Assembly: GCA_946807835.1 (NCBI GenBank)
Contig: OX327702.1
Coordinates: 5,952,001 to 6,016,000, forward strand
DNA: 64,000 bases
Source: Ailanthus altissimus
Lineage: Eukaryota; Streptophyta; Magnoliopsida; Sapindales; Simaroubaceae
Reading direction: 5' to 3'
In this document: one piece after another, positions 12,303 to 23,985 of the stretch
How positions within the stretch are numbered: position 1 is the stretch's first letter
Layout: each line of letters starts with the position of its first letter
The notes under the pieces: model-generated
What the model was told of the DNA's origin: nothing
What the model saw: only the letters and a program-made list of their open reading frames with translations
Database searches by the model: none
Position numbers and translations under genes: made by a program

Positions 12303-13383
12303 TAAAAGAGTGTAGAAATTTGGTGACTGGACAATCCCTAAAGATGAATCCAAAACCCGCCTTCGATCTGGTCAAAAATTGAAACTAGTGTTAATGAAAG
12401 CGATTAAGCAACAAGACAAAGGTTTATTATGAAACCTAATCGACATGCCTTTTACTTTCTATCACGAGAACTTTATATTAATAAATTTGTTACAGATTTA
12501 TCATGTCAAGTTGTGCTTGAGTTTGATTATAAATGCTCTGGAATTTGTCTTTTATCCTGGAAAGGCAACCTAGGTTGTAATCACAAATTACAATGCTTGA
12601 AAGTCTTATAATGCTGCAGTAGTAGTATTATTGTTGACGTGCCAATTTCGGAGCTCACTGAAATCAATCTGAATGAATGAACCAAAGTCTTATCAGGGGC
12701 TTTCTTCCAAGTAGTTAAAAACGTGCTCATGGAACAGTAAAAATTGCAGGCTGCACATGTAACCTTTCTTTTTTCCAAATTATTGTTATAGATCAAATTG
12801 AGAACCAAAAGACGGACAAACAATTTTTCTTCTTTCAAGTTTCAAGTGTGTGGCCACGATATGATGTCTTTTGTAAATAATTTGCCTTTTTCTTTTTTGA
12901 TGGAATCAATGGATATCGGGGATATTTGTATATATTGCCAATGTCGAAAGAAGCTTTGTACATCAACATACGCATTATCCTTTCCATTAAAAAAAAAAAG
13001 TATTATCACTTAAAATCGTACGTTTCTGTTGAATTCATATAATTGTTCCAAAATTGAGTGATGTTCGAAGACAAATCTTCTTGATCTTTGTCTTAATTTA
13101 ATTTACACTTTATTTTATTATGAAATCATTTAAATGTGAAATAAGTAGGTCTTCTTCTGGTACATTAGCCGGGCTCATTCAGCGCAAGACAAATGTTGGC
13201 AATCTCTCTATCTATGTGAAGAAATTGATATTAACAAGAAAAAAAATGAAAATGTGTGGTTTATCAATATAGGTCTTAAAATGCTCTATTTATATAAAAA
13301 TAATTACATAATTTCAAAAATAATAAATATAATGATTTGATTATAATATTGAAAATAGCATACTATTTATTTTAATTGATGTT
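12303..13383. repeat. Duplicated block, copy B
   Basis: This is the partner of 8685-9736 in direct orientation; start-to-start distance is about 3.6 kb. Its last ~230 bases recur once more, with neighbouring sequence, at 13905-14135. It holds 60- to 85-codon ORFs on both strands but none is recognisable or shared in frame with copy A. Confidence 0.8.
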
Positions 13384-13899
13384 TTTATTTTTTGCATATT
13401 GATTGGGGATGATTTTTTTATAGAGGTCAAACTCTAAATATTGTGAGAAGTGCAGAATAACAAAATTTGAGTTGTTGGACTTTTTGATGTTAAGGCTGAA
13501 CTTAGACCTTTGATTTGGTGGTGTAGAAATAAGAACTAAGTGGGAATTGAGTTGATGATAAGTTGCGAGCTAGGCGAATTGGGTTGCAAGTTAAGCGAAT
13601 TGATGGGACCTGAAGAATATAAGAACACAAGAAACACGAATTCAGTGGCTAGCGCTTAAGGGGTGGCTAGTAATGGCGTCCGACACTCAAGTCAAATGGT
13701 GGCTCAGTAGTGGTTGTGTCACTAAGATTTTTAACCCTAGAGAAAATATAGTATTTAGAGAGAAGATGGTGAGAATTTCTCTTATTAGAATTGTTTTCTT
13801 AGTTTGAATTCTCTTTTACTAATATTCAAAATTGAAGATAAAATTTGACTTTAAAGGGAGCCAACTTGAATTACCCCTCAAGGGCGACATATGGTGATA

Positions 13900-14213
13900 T
13901 ATGATTCTGATACATGAGACGAGCTCATTGAGTGCAAGGCAAGCATTGGCAATCTCTCTATCTATGTGAAGAAATTGATAATAACAAGAAAAAAAATAAA
14001 AAATGTGAGGTTTATCAATATAGGTCTTAAAATGCTCTATTTATATATAAAAAATAATTACATAATTTCAAAAATAATAAATATAATAATTCGATTATAG
14101 TATTGAAAATAACACACTATTTATTTTGATTGATGCTTTTATTTTTTATTTTTTTATTTTGGATGATTTTTATTATAGGTCAAACTCTAAATGTTGTTAG
14201 GGGTGCAGAATAA
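13900..14213. repeat. Third, partial copy of the duplicated block
   Basis: This stretch corresponds to 13150-13462: CTCATTSAGYGCAAGRCAA, GGCAATCTCTCTATCTATGTGAAGAAATTGATA, GGTTTATCAATATAGGTCTTAAAATGCTC, and ends in GGTCAAACTCTAAATRTTGT..GTGCAGAATAA. The repeat extends 3' beyond the end of the A/B homology, so B and this copy form a tandem pair about 750 bases apart with unrelated sequence (13463-13899) between them. Confidence 0.8.
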
Positions 14214-14215
14214 AT

Positions 14216-14790
14216 GTGAGAAAGTTGCTTAAAAATTATTGGGATATGGTTCGGAGAGGAAGCCGGGTGAGTTGAATATGCAAGGATCAGAGACGGACGA
14301 GAAATGAGGCGAAAGCATGAAAGTGGCACCCCAGATAGCATCTGAGCGCCGAGGCGCCAGGTGCCTAGCGTCGTGGCGCCCAGTGCTGGAAAGTTGTTTC
14401 CTAATTTGTTTCCTAATTTGTTTTAAATCTCACTTACTCTATGTCTCCCTGAAATAACTCACACGTTTTGGGTCAGCCTAGGTCGTCCTAAAGCATATAT
14501 AACAGCCCTCAATTGGCTTGTAAACACATTTGAGTGATCAACACAATAATCTTTGTGATCATAATGTACTTTGTGATCCTTAGTGAGAGAAAACCCTTAT
14601 TTACAAGAGAAAGTGAGTTCTTTGTGAGCCTTTTTTTTTTGTAAAATGCATACTTTGTGAGTGCTTTAAGATTCAATAATAAGAGAGTATGACTTTAATC
14701 CGCTGTGGACGTAAGCAAGTTGCTAAACCATATAAATTCTGTGTGTTGTTCTTCTAGCTTTCTCTCATTAGTTTCTTAATTACTTGTTTC
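14216..14790 (+). mobile_element. Remnant of a Copia-type LTR
   Basis: This carries features typical of plant Copia LTRs: a GC-rich GGCGCCAGGTGCCTAGCG segment, a TATA-like AGCATATATAAC near 14492, TTTGTGATC repeats, and the conserved 3' segment CTTTAATCCGCTGTGGACGTAAGCAAGTTGC (about 14694-14724). It ends where the next Copia LTR begins at 14791. No primer-binding site follows, so it is a solo or truncated LTR of a family different from the one at 14791. Confidence 0.5.
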
Positions 14791-16957
14791 TGTTAGGGTC
14801 GGTGCTTACGTGTCATCCCTAAATGTACATATACTTGTGTATTTATACAAGTGTACATTCCCATTAAATCACTAATACCAATTAATATGACGTTATAGAC
14901 ATTGTACAGTCTGAAAGAGTCCAGATCAGATCTAAAGAAGTTTAAATAAGGGTTCATAGTTAGTCACACTAAGACATATAAATGCTAAATGTTAGCACAA
15001 CTAAGTATTAACTGGTTATAATACTTAGCGAAGATCTAAGAGTTGAAACCTTATCTGTAATGGGATATAGACATAAGAATATAATAGTAATTGTATTGTT
15101 GCAAGAGTTGTAATCGGGTGCCAGCAAACGTTAGTTGCAAACGTATGTTCTCGAATAATTGTCCCTGATCTATTTCTGTCGATGTGGATTTATCAATGAA
15201 TACCTTTATATATAGATCAGCATATGTCGTACCTATAAGATATAAATAGTTGGTCCTAGCCGACCGTGAGCCTGAAGCTCTTATTGACATATGGGTATCC
15301 AGTTAGGACTGATACGGACAGACTCACGGGGCCTCCAATAGACACCCTATGTAAGCCATCAATGGTGGATTTTTTCAAGTTGAGTAGTGTACGTGGTCCT
15401 TTGACCTGAGTGCCACAGGAGGCTTGTAAGTGATCCACCATACTTTGGTTCTACGCATGTCACAGACCTTTCATGGTGTGACAGCTGGGTGTCGCTGAGT
15501 ATAGTCCGATGCGTATGGAGTCTGATGTGTAGAGATATGGGATCCGTTAGCTCGCATAGGGAGTTTGATATCTAGATGCTTCGAGACTGTATCTTGAAAA
15601 AATCTTGTGGCCACAAGCATTAATCCCAAAAAAAAATTTTTGTCATGGTAGAATAATATGACAAAGGAGTTTGCGCATATTGTTCAGTGAGATACAAGTT
15701 TTGAGATAAGACATGAATGAGCACTAAGGGATTTAACGGTGGTAATCTATATCCCTGCACATCTAGGATATCTTGACAGAAGGACTATACGTATACGTTG
15801 TAACCTCAGCTTGTATGGTTCAATACATTGATTTGTATATCCGTGACGTGTGCGTAGGGTAATGCTCATAGATTCATGGAATAGTTCTATTTGACAAATC
15901 GGGCATGGACCTAGGGAGTCCCGAGACATGGAGTGTACTCGTTATGCACTGGGGCAGCATGACGGATTAAATTGTTTAATCCAACAATATTCAGCACTAC
16001 CATAGGAATGCGTGTATATTTGTATTTATGTGTTAAATACAACAATTAGTCAATAATTATTATTAGCTAATTGTATAATGACAAGTGACACATTGTGGAC
16101 CCTCAGTTGAGTTTACTTAAGTGTGAATTTAGTGGGACCCACTAAAGGTAGACTTGATAAATATTTATGAGGGATAAAATGATCATTTCACATATTGATT
16201 ATTTAATTGTTAAATAATCAAAATATTTCAAATAAAATGTTATATTATATATTATTTTATTATATAATATTATTCTATTAAATAATGCTTATTAGTTGTC
16301 AAGCATTATTTATTTATTTTTTTAATTATCTTTTCTATAAAAGGTGGTTTTTTAATATTATAATATATAATATTATTATTATATTATTGTAAGATATATA
16401 TATATATATGTATATGTATATGTATGTGAAAGTGTTTGTTTTTGTGTTTTGAACGTGAAATAGAAAAGAAATGAAACAAAAAGAGAAAGAAAGAAATGGA
16501 GCCGAGAAAGAAGAAGAAAAAAAAAGAAAAAAATAAAAATAAAATTATTTTATTTTTTTTTATTGCTCCAATTGAAGCAATTGTGAATTGCTTCAAATTT
16601 TATTTTCTATCCTTTTAGAGAAAATGATGAAAAATATCACGGGCCATTTTGAGAATTAAGAGTTAATCACATACTGGATATAGTGTTGTTGTTCTAGCTC
16701 ACCAAGCTCACCGAGTTGGTGACTAGAACTGGCCGCAAGTTGGTCTCCATGCAGATTCCAGAAAAATACGTGTATAATGTTACAAGTTAATGTGAGTTCT
16801 CAACATTTCTAATATATTAATGTGATTAATATATTTATTTATTGTATTTATCATTATTTACGCTTCCGCCGCGTTTAAATATGTATAAGATACGTATTTT
16901 AGGCAATAAACACAATAGCACATGCGTACACCCACATGTATTAGATCATTTGTAAAA
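14791..16957 (+). mobile_element. 5' LTR of a decayed Copia element
   Basis: It starts with TGTTAGGG and is followed at 16960 by a primer-binding site. It matches in reverse complement the solo LTR at 55168-57379 over its full length (for example the GTGACGTGTGCG.., CATGGAATAGTTC and TGATCCACCATACTTTG segments), and its last ~570 bases match 1-557. The 3' terminus is eroded (TTGTAAAAAA where ..CA is expected), so the end is approximate to about ten bases. Length ~2.17 kb agrees with 2.21 kb for the solo copy. Confidence 0.75.
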
Positions 16958-16959
16958 AA

Positions 16960-16971
16960 TAGTATCAAAGC
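16960..16971 (+). promoter_or_regulatory. Primer-binding site of Copia element
   Basis: TAGTATCAAAGC differs at few positions from TGGTATCAGAGC, the usual plant PBS complementary to the 3' end of initiator methionine tRNA. It marks the end of the 5' LTR. Confidence 0.65.
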
Positions 16972-19900
16972 TATTTATGCCATATATTTGGGTGTTTGAG
17001 TGAATTGATACAAAAGACCCAGTATAAATGATGCATTTCAAGTGTTGAAACGAGTATGCCAAAAGGGAAGTACTGGGTGCAGCAGTGCCAAGGGGCTAAC
17101 GCCACAATGGTACTGTTCACTTAAACAGTAGCACATGAACAGTATTTTTACTGTTAATAGCTACAGTGATTTTGAACAATGTTTCAAAATTAATTTTGCA
17201 TCTGTAGATTTAGGAGATGTAATGATAAAAGTTATCAGTCTACATTATAAATCGGGATTTATGAGATGCAATGATAAAGAGTTATTGGTATGTATTATAA
17301 ATCATGATTAATTTTTCTATGTTAGTAACCACAATGGAAGCCCTACTGGTAGGGGTTAGTTATACTTGCATAGAAAAATTGATTAATTAATAATCACCCT
17401 CCCTAGGAGAATGGAGACCAAGGTTAGAAACAAAAATCTCTCTTAATCAAATTGAAATATATTACATTATGAGATAATATTTTATTCTGATCTGTCTTAT
17501 CAATACAGTGTTAGACGAGTCATGTCGACTTTTTTCCAATATTGCTACAGCGTAAGGGACTTGGTTGGCTGGGCTTGAACTATTCCGGTTAAACATGTGA
17601 TGAGATAAATATATGCGAAAGTATTGCACAATATTGCTACAGCGTAAGGGTAGTATCGGTAGCATATATTTGACATTAACAAGTTAATCTGGAATACACT
17701 TACCCAATATTGCTACAGTGTGAGGATACGGTGTATTCAAGATCAAGTGGTAAGAGTTGCATGAGATGTAATTAACAAATGTGTGTCTACCTGTTGAGTT
17801 TATAGAGACCAATATTGCTACAGCGTGAGGCCCGAGTAAATTTCAATGGGATCTACTTCCCGCTGTATAGTTTAAAAGTGTTTAAACTATCGTCTTCCTG
17901 TCCGAGAGATTATCGGAATTATGTAAAGCAGTGGGATGGCGTTTTAAATTGAAAATGTATAATTAGTATACCCATGATTTAAAACGTTCATTAGCAATTT
18001 AATAAATATTTCACTTACATCTCCTATTATTTTGGCATGTCAACTCTAATAGCCACTACAAATTAGTTGGTGTGAATAGTTAATTCAGTCCAACTCTACG
18101 GTATTAGAAATTCTTTGACCGATGGATGAATCTTAGAAGTGTTCTGTATTTAGAAAATATTAGATTTATTGTTGATCAGAGTTTGTTGTAAGGTAACTCT
18201 AATAACACCTCTCTAGAGGATAGAAAAAAGAGGGTGTGACCCTCTTGGTTCATGGTATTTCACCCTTTACTCCAAGTGTACCTGGTGAGACCAGATATGT
18301 GATGAGAAGAAGATGAGGTAAATACACAGCATTAATCCTTATAGGCAAAATTTATCTAAAGATCAATAAGAGGGAGTATAGATAGAAAGTGTTTCTACTA
18401 CAGTAAGGTTGGATATTGAAAATTTCTCTACCCTAGAAGCCTTATCATTGTCAGGAAGACTCTTACATGTCTGTGTTTAATAAATATAGATATTTTTAGG
18501 GCATTTGATTCCAGTTCAAGCTGGGTATGAGATGCCTCGTGTCTCTCTCATATCTGCAATATGTTGCAGGGAATGAGAGAGACTAGAATGCAACAGCTAA
18601 TAGAAGTTAAAGTTAAGAGTAAAAAATTGTGATTTCTTGCAGGTCCAAGCTGTTGGGCAACTTGACTTACTTTATGTATGCAATACAATAGTTGTATTGC
18701 ATAATAAGTATGATGTTGTATTAACTGAATGTCAGTTAATAAATAGACATTATATACAATTAGAAATGTCTATAGATCAGAATCCTTAAATCATACGGAG
18801 TTGTGGTATATGAGTTTAGATCATATAGGCGTGAGATGCTTATCCGTATGGTAAAGGATGGTTGGATTTCTTATCTGACCATAAAGACTTAACCAGTTTA
18901 TGAATAATGTATTCACGGAGTGACCAAACATACCAGAATGTACGTCACATCCTTTTGATTAGATCGAGGAAGTGAATACATCAACAGCAAGTTTACCATT
19001 TGTTTAAGGGAGAATGAGATTCTCATTCATTATAGTTCTTCGGATAATCCACAATATAATGATGTTTCGGTAAGGAGGAATTAGACTTTATTAGATATAG
19101 TTCGATTGATGATGAGTGTTACCGATCTATATCTGTGAGTATATACTCCAAAGATAGCTGCTTATTAAATAGAGTTCCATTATAAGGTATTCCTTCTATT
19201 CCGTATGAGATACAAAAATAAATGGAGTCTTATCTTAAGTAAGTTAAGACTTGGGGTTGTCTTGCTTACGTAAGAGTTACGCATCAAGGTATCTTATTTT
19301 GTAAGAGTTACTTAGCAAGATAGACAACACCCAAGAGGTACCAAAATAGGTTTATTATATATCTTATGAATTAAATAGGATACTAGTTCTATGATTCTGA
19401 GAAGTAAAATGTGTTCGTTTCTCGGTATACTACTATTCTAGAGAAAAAGTTTCTCATGGATCGTGGGAATCATAGAAAGATTAAACTTAGTGAAGTCAAT
19501 ATAAAATCAATGAACCAATGATGGGAACTCAAGTTCAATTAAGCAGTGACCTTTTAGCACACTCTCTCAATGGGTCGAAAAGGATTTCTAGGTTACCTTT
19601 TAGTATGATTGATGCTTGAAGGTAAACTTGGAGTTTTCTTGGTAGAAGAAAATAATCCTTTGACCTACAAGGAGACGATGTTAAACATCAATTCGAGAAG
19701 TAGCAAGAAGCCATGAAAACAAAATTGACTATGTGAATCAGAATCAAGTCTAGAACTTGGTAAAGCTACATTTGAGAATTGTTCTCATTAGTTGTAAAGG
19801 GTTTACAAAGACGTAATGGGAGCCATATGGAAGGTAGAGACATTCTAGGCCCTATATTAGTTCTAGAAAAGTAATCTCTCAATGATCTATGATCAATTAA

Positions 19901-21250
19901 GATGGAATCTTTCAACTAATAATGATGCTAAAGTCGATTAGAATTTTATTGGCTCTTGCAGCATATTATGACTTTAAGATTTGATAGATAGATGAAAAGA
20001 TGCTATTCTGGAATGGATATCTCAAGTAAGAGGTATTCATAGAATAGCCTGAAGGTTTTATGTCTAGCCAAACGTTTGGTCTAATGTGCTAGAAAGGTCA
20101 GTGGGAGCATGATAGTCTTTTTGATACTCTTTGTTGATGACATACTGGTTATTGGGAATAATGTCAGTATGTTATAATCGGTTAGAAGTAACTCGTAAGA
20201 ATTTTTCCATAAAGGATTTAGGAGAGACTTTCATTATACTAGGTATAAAACTTTATAAAGATAGAGTTAGGAAGCTGATAGGACTCTCTCAAATTATTTC
20301 ACAATAATAATGTCTTAGAAAGGTACGGTTTTGTTAACTATGAGATAGTTAATGTATCTTATAGACATGGTGTTCATCTTTCGAGGAGAGTGTCTCTTCA
20401 GACGGAAGATGAAAAAGTTAAAGTGTCTAACACACCAAATACATCAGATACGTCAGCTATTAAGAGATTGATATATGCTATAATGTATTCGAGAGCTGAT
20501 ATCAGTGGCTGTAAGAGTTATAAGCGGGTTTCAATCCAATTCAAGCGACCACCAATTGATGGCAGTCAAACATATCCTGAGTAACTTGAGGGTACAAAGG
20601 ATAAGTTTCTCAAATATTGAGCAAATGGCTTACAAATGAGAAGATGCACAGAGTCAGACTTTTAATTTGACCTAGATGATAGAGAGTCTACATCTGAGAG
20701 TGTGTTCATTCTCATTAGTACTAAGTGAGTTAGAATTACACAAAACTGGGATTCACTGCTAATCTATATGGACACATCGGAAGCGGTAGTGAGGATTCGT
20801 AGGTTTATCGCTGGCCTTTAAAGAGTTCTAAGATAGATGAATCCTATCTTATAATTTTACGATAAAATTAAGCCATTGTACAAGCCGAGGTACCAAGAGG
20901 ACATCAATACTTTAATTATGTTGAGAAGAGTCTCACAAACCAACTCTAGAAATGGTGAGTCTGATTGAGCAGGGTAATTAAGTTGTGATCAATGCTCTGA
21001 CCAATTCAATGAGAGGGTGGATCTCTTTTTTAAAGTCTACTTGAATATGATTGCGGAGTTACGATTAATGTTCTAACTAATTTAAAGGTTGTAGATCATT
21101 TTTTCTCTTTTAGAGTCTAACCGAATAGAGTAGTTAAATTATGATTAATATTCTAATTAGTTCAAAGAAAGTGTCTATGATTTGAGGACATTTCTAAGTC
21201 GAGTGGACCGAAGTCTTTTGAGTCGATAAGTTGGAGTCTTTGAGCTTTGT
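16972..21250 (+). pseudogene. Broken Copia gag-pol
   Basis: The internal region of the Copia element has no long ORF. Reverse-transcriptase pieces can be read in shifting frames: an FxNGYLKxEVFIExPEGFM block at about 19989-20083 and the catalytic LFVDDILVIGN block with the VDD triad at 20133-20141. Further on, an RNase H-side block reads AIKRLIYAIMYSRADI near 20457-20503, followed by a frameshifted VKHIL..LRGTKDKFLKY near 20560-20620. The order RT then RNase H at the 3' end fits Copia. Stops and frameshifts are frequent, and no 3' LTR or polypurine tract was found near 21250, so the element is truncated at its 3' side. Gag, protease and integrase upstream are too decayed for me to place. Confidence 0.7.
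17190..17830 (+). repeat. Short internal repeats in Copia leader/gag region
   Basis: Two ~70-base tandem copies (GAGATGYAATGATAAA..TTATAAATCRKGATT) lie at 17213-17312. Further on, AATATTGCTACAGYG followed by TRAGG occurs four times, at 17537, 17629, 17705 and 17810, with irregular spacings of 92, 76 and 105 bases. Sequence between the copies is not alike, so this is a dispersed motif, not a simple tandem array. Confidence 0.8.
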
Positions 21251-22687
21251 AGGCTAAAATCAAGAGAAATAATTATAATTTTTTCTCTTTAAAAAATTTA
21301 TTAGTATTTTTTAAATTTTGTTAAAACGATAAAAAAAAATGATGATTAAAATTTTTTAAACAAAATAAGCTTGCAATTTTTAAAAGAAAAATTAAGTAGA
21401 AATGCCTCAGTTACGAATATATTCAAATTAAACGTTACTGTTCGGGTGCTTTGGCAATAAAAAGACAAAAAAAACTATGGGTTGTGGTAGCCGGTAGGTT
21501 GCAAAATGAAGACAACAGTAGTTTGCTCAGCTCTGGCAAAAAATGAACGGCAGTACATGTACAGAAAACTTAACATCAGTTTAATGTAGTAGAGGCTGGG
21601 TACCGATACTGGTACTGGCACTGGCTAGTGACACCTAGAAGTAAGCAGTAAGCAGTTGGCAGTAGCTAAAATATGGTAGGGTGTTAATATCTTGCAGACA
21701 CATCGGGGCCGCCATTGTTGACAGTAACTGACGCATCAGTTGAATACGACACTCGAGGAGCGCGTCGGACGGTGCAAACCTAAGGAGAAAGTATCAAGTA
21801 CGCTCCCCCTTCTACCCTTTTTTTTCTTGTTTATATAAACTATTAATTGAATAATAAAGCCCTAAAGCTTCTCCCTTTTCTTGGTTCTAACAGACACAGT
21901 ACAGTGACGAAACTAATACTACATCACAGACTGTGCATGTGAGATCTAAGATCTGAGACCTTAATCCCCCTTCACGCAACAAATGACGCCATTACAGTCT
22001 TTCAAGTTTTATCTCTTCCCTCTTTCACGTCCCTTTCTCGTCAGTAAATTAAAAAGAAGAAAGAAGAAACAAATCCCATTGGCCATGTCACTTTGTTCTG
22101 ATTTCTCCAGGCTATTGCTATGGCTTATTAGCTATACAACTTAGAACCCATGTAAATATTTTGCTCTTGAATCTTGATCCCTTAATGAGTGGCCAGATGT
22201 AGGACTCAGGAGGCTCCTCATTAGTCACCTCAGATTCGCTCTTGTTTTACATGTACTTGTAATTTTTGCACACGTATGGTAAAGTTACAGAGAGCAAATC
22301 TTCAGGTCAGGGGGGGCAACGCGTGCAAGGCACGGGCTCACTGCTTGTTACTTGTCGGTGTAAAGGTGGCGTGTGGTTTTCACTTGCTGAGATTTTGGGA
22401 ACTTTGTTGAAGTTTGTACTGTGTCTAATCAGAAACTCCGTTTCACCGAGCGACGGCAAATTCGGGGGGAACTCTCTCTTCTATTATCTCAAGCAAAAGA
22501 TTTTGCATGGAAAGAAGAGATGATAGAGGGCAAAGAGAAAGTTAGCATGACGACGCTTATTCAACATCATGAGACACCAGCTATCACTCAATCTATCTTT
22601 CCGTCAAAACACACTGAACAGTAGGATTTTTTTATCTCTTATCAGACTATGTTGCCACGTGGAAGTTCTTTAGCTCCTTATCTATTA
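21251..22687. other. Non-repeat region, no gene recognised
   Basis: This stretch looks more like unique host DNA: it is less AT-rich at 21480-21800 and 22260-22620 than its surroundings. An 85-codon ORF (22266-22523) and an overlapping 67-codon ORF in another frame (22421-22624) have no similarity that I recognise. Poly-pyrimidine TATATAAAC-containing sequence near 21820-21845 could be a promoter, but nothing downstream supports a gene. Confidence 0.4.
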
Positions 22688-22989
22688 ATCACCGTTAGGG
22701 TAGCAAAATTAGTCACAAATTCGCAAATTTATTAAAATTAGTTTATAATAAAAAATATTTAATAAAATTTAAAACGAATTTAATATACATAATTAAAATT
22801 TGTAATAAATTTGATATGAATATGAATATTGTGAAAAATTTGTAGATACCTTAACTCGCACATATTATATATATTTTTAAATTAGAGAAAAAAATAAAAA
22901 TATTAGTAATTATTATAATTTTTTTGGCATTTATTTTTAACTCTATAAAAAATTTTTAATTTAATTTGACGTCGTTCATATCTTTTAAT

Positions 22990-23720
22990 AAAAAATTAAT
23001 AAAATTAATTTAAATGAACTAATTATTATAATTATAATTAAAATAATAATATTTAACATAATTAAAATTGAAATTACAATTAGAATATTTCATATTTAAT
23101 GTAATTGAAAGTCGATTTGAAATTATAATATTTAACATAATTAAAATTTTAATTATAATTAAAATTAAATATTTAACTTAAATAAAATTAAATTTAGAAT
23201 AATAATATTTAGTGTAATTAAAAATAAAACTGGGTTCAAAATTATAACATTTAACACAATTGAATTTAAATTTGAATTTGAAATTAAATTTAGAATTATA
23301 ATATTTATTGTAAATAAAATTAGAATTGGAATTGGTATTAAAATATTTAACGTAATTGAATTTGAATTTGAATATATAACAATTAACATAATTAAAATCG
23401 AAATTAGATTTAGAATTATAACATTTAACATAATTTAAATTAAAATTGAAATTAGAATTATAATATTTAACATAATTGATATCAAAACGAGAATTATAAT
23501 TATAACATTTAATGTAATTGAAATTAAAATTAGATTTGGAGATATAATATTTAATGTAATTGAAATCGAAATTGAATTTAGAATTATAACATTTAAGGTA
23601 ATTGAAATCAAAATTAGAATTAAAATTAAAATTAAAATATTTAATGTAATTAAAATTATAATATTTAATGTAATTAAATTAAAATTGTGACATTTAACGT
23701 AAATAAAATTAGAATTATAA
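22990..23720. repeat. AT-rich minisatellite inside the hAT-like element
   Basis: Irregular repeats of about 45-50 bases follow the pattern AATTGAAATTAAAATTAGAATTATAATATTTAAYRTAATT. ORFs here (for example 88 codons on the minus strand, rich in Asn-Ile-Leu) are artefacts of the repeat. Confidence 0.85.
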
Positions 23721-23985
23721 TTGATATTATTTTAATTGCTATATTTTATAGATTTTTAATTAAATTATGGTTTTAATTTAATTTTATTATATTAATTCAA
23801 AACTCACTTAAAATCGTTGATATTCATTGTAAGTTTGATAATGAGTACATACTCGTTAGTGCGAATTTGATAATGGAACTCCAAACCCTTAACACATTTG
23901 AGAAGGATTTGATATTTTATTTTTTAAGCAGATACGAATACAAATTTAATAGTATTCGTCCTAAACCCGTTCCGCTAGCATCCCT

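Noticed and set aside
17600..17625. Hammerhead-like GTGATGAG...CGAAAG in the Copia internal region
   Set aside because: The first and last core bases are wrong and the intervening bases cannot form stem II; it is most likely chance.
23165..23431. 88-codon minus-strand protein rich in Asn, Ile and Leu
   Set aside because: It is the translation of an AT-rich minisatellite and its repeat pattern, not a gene.
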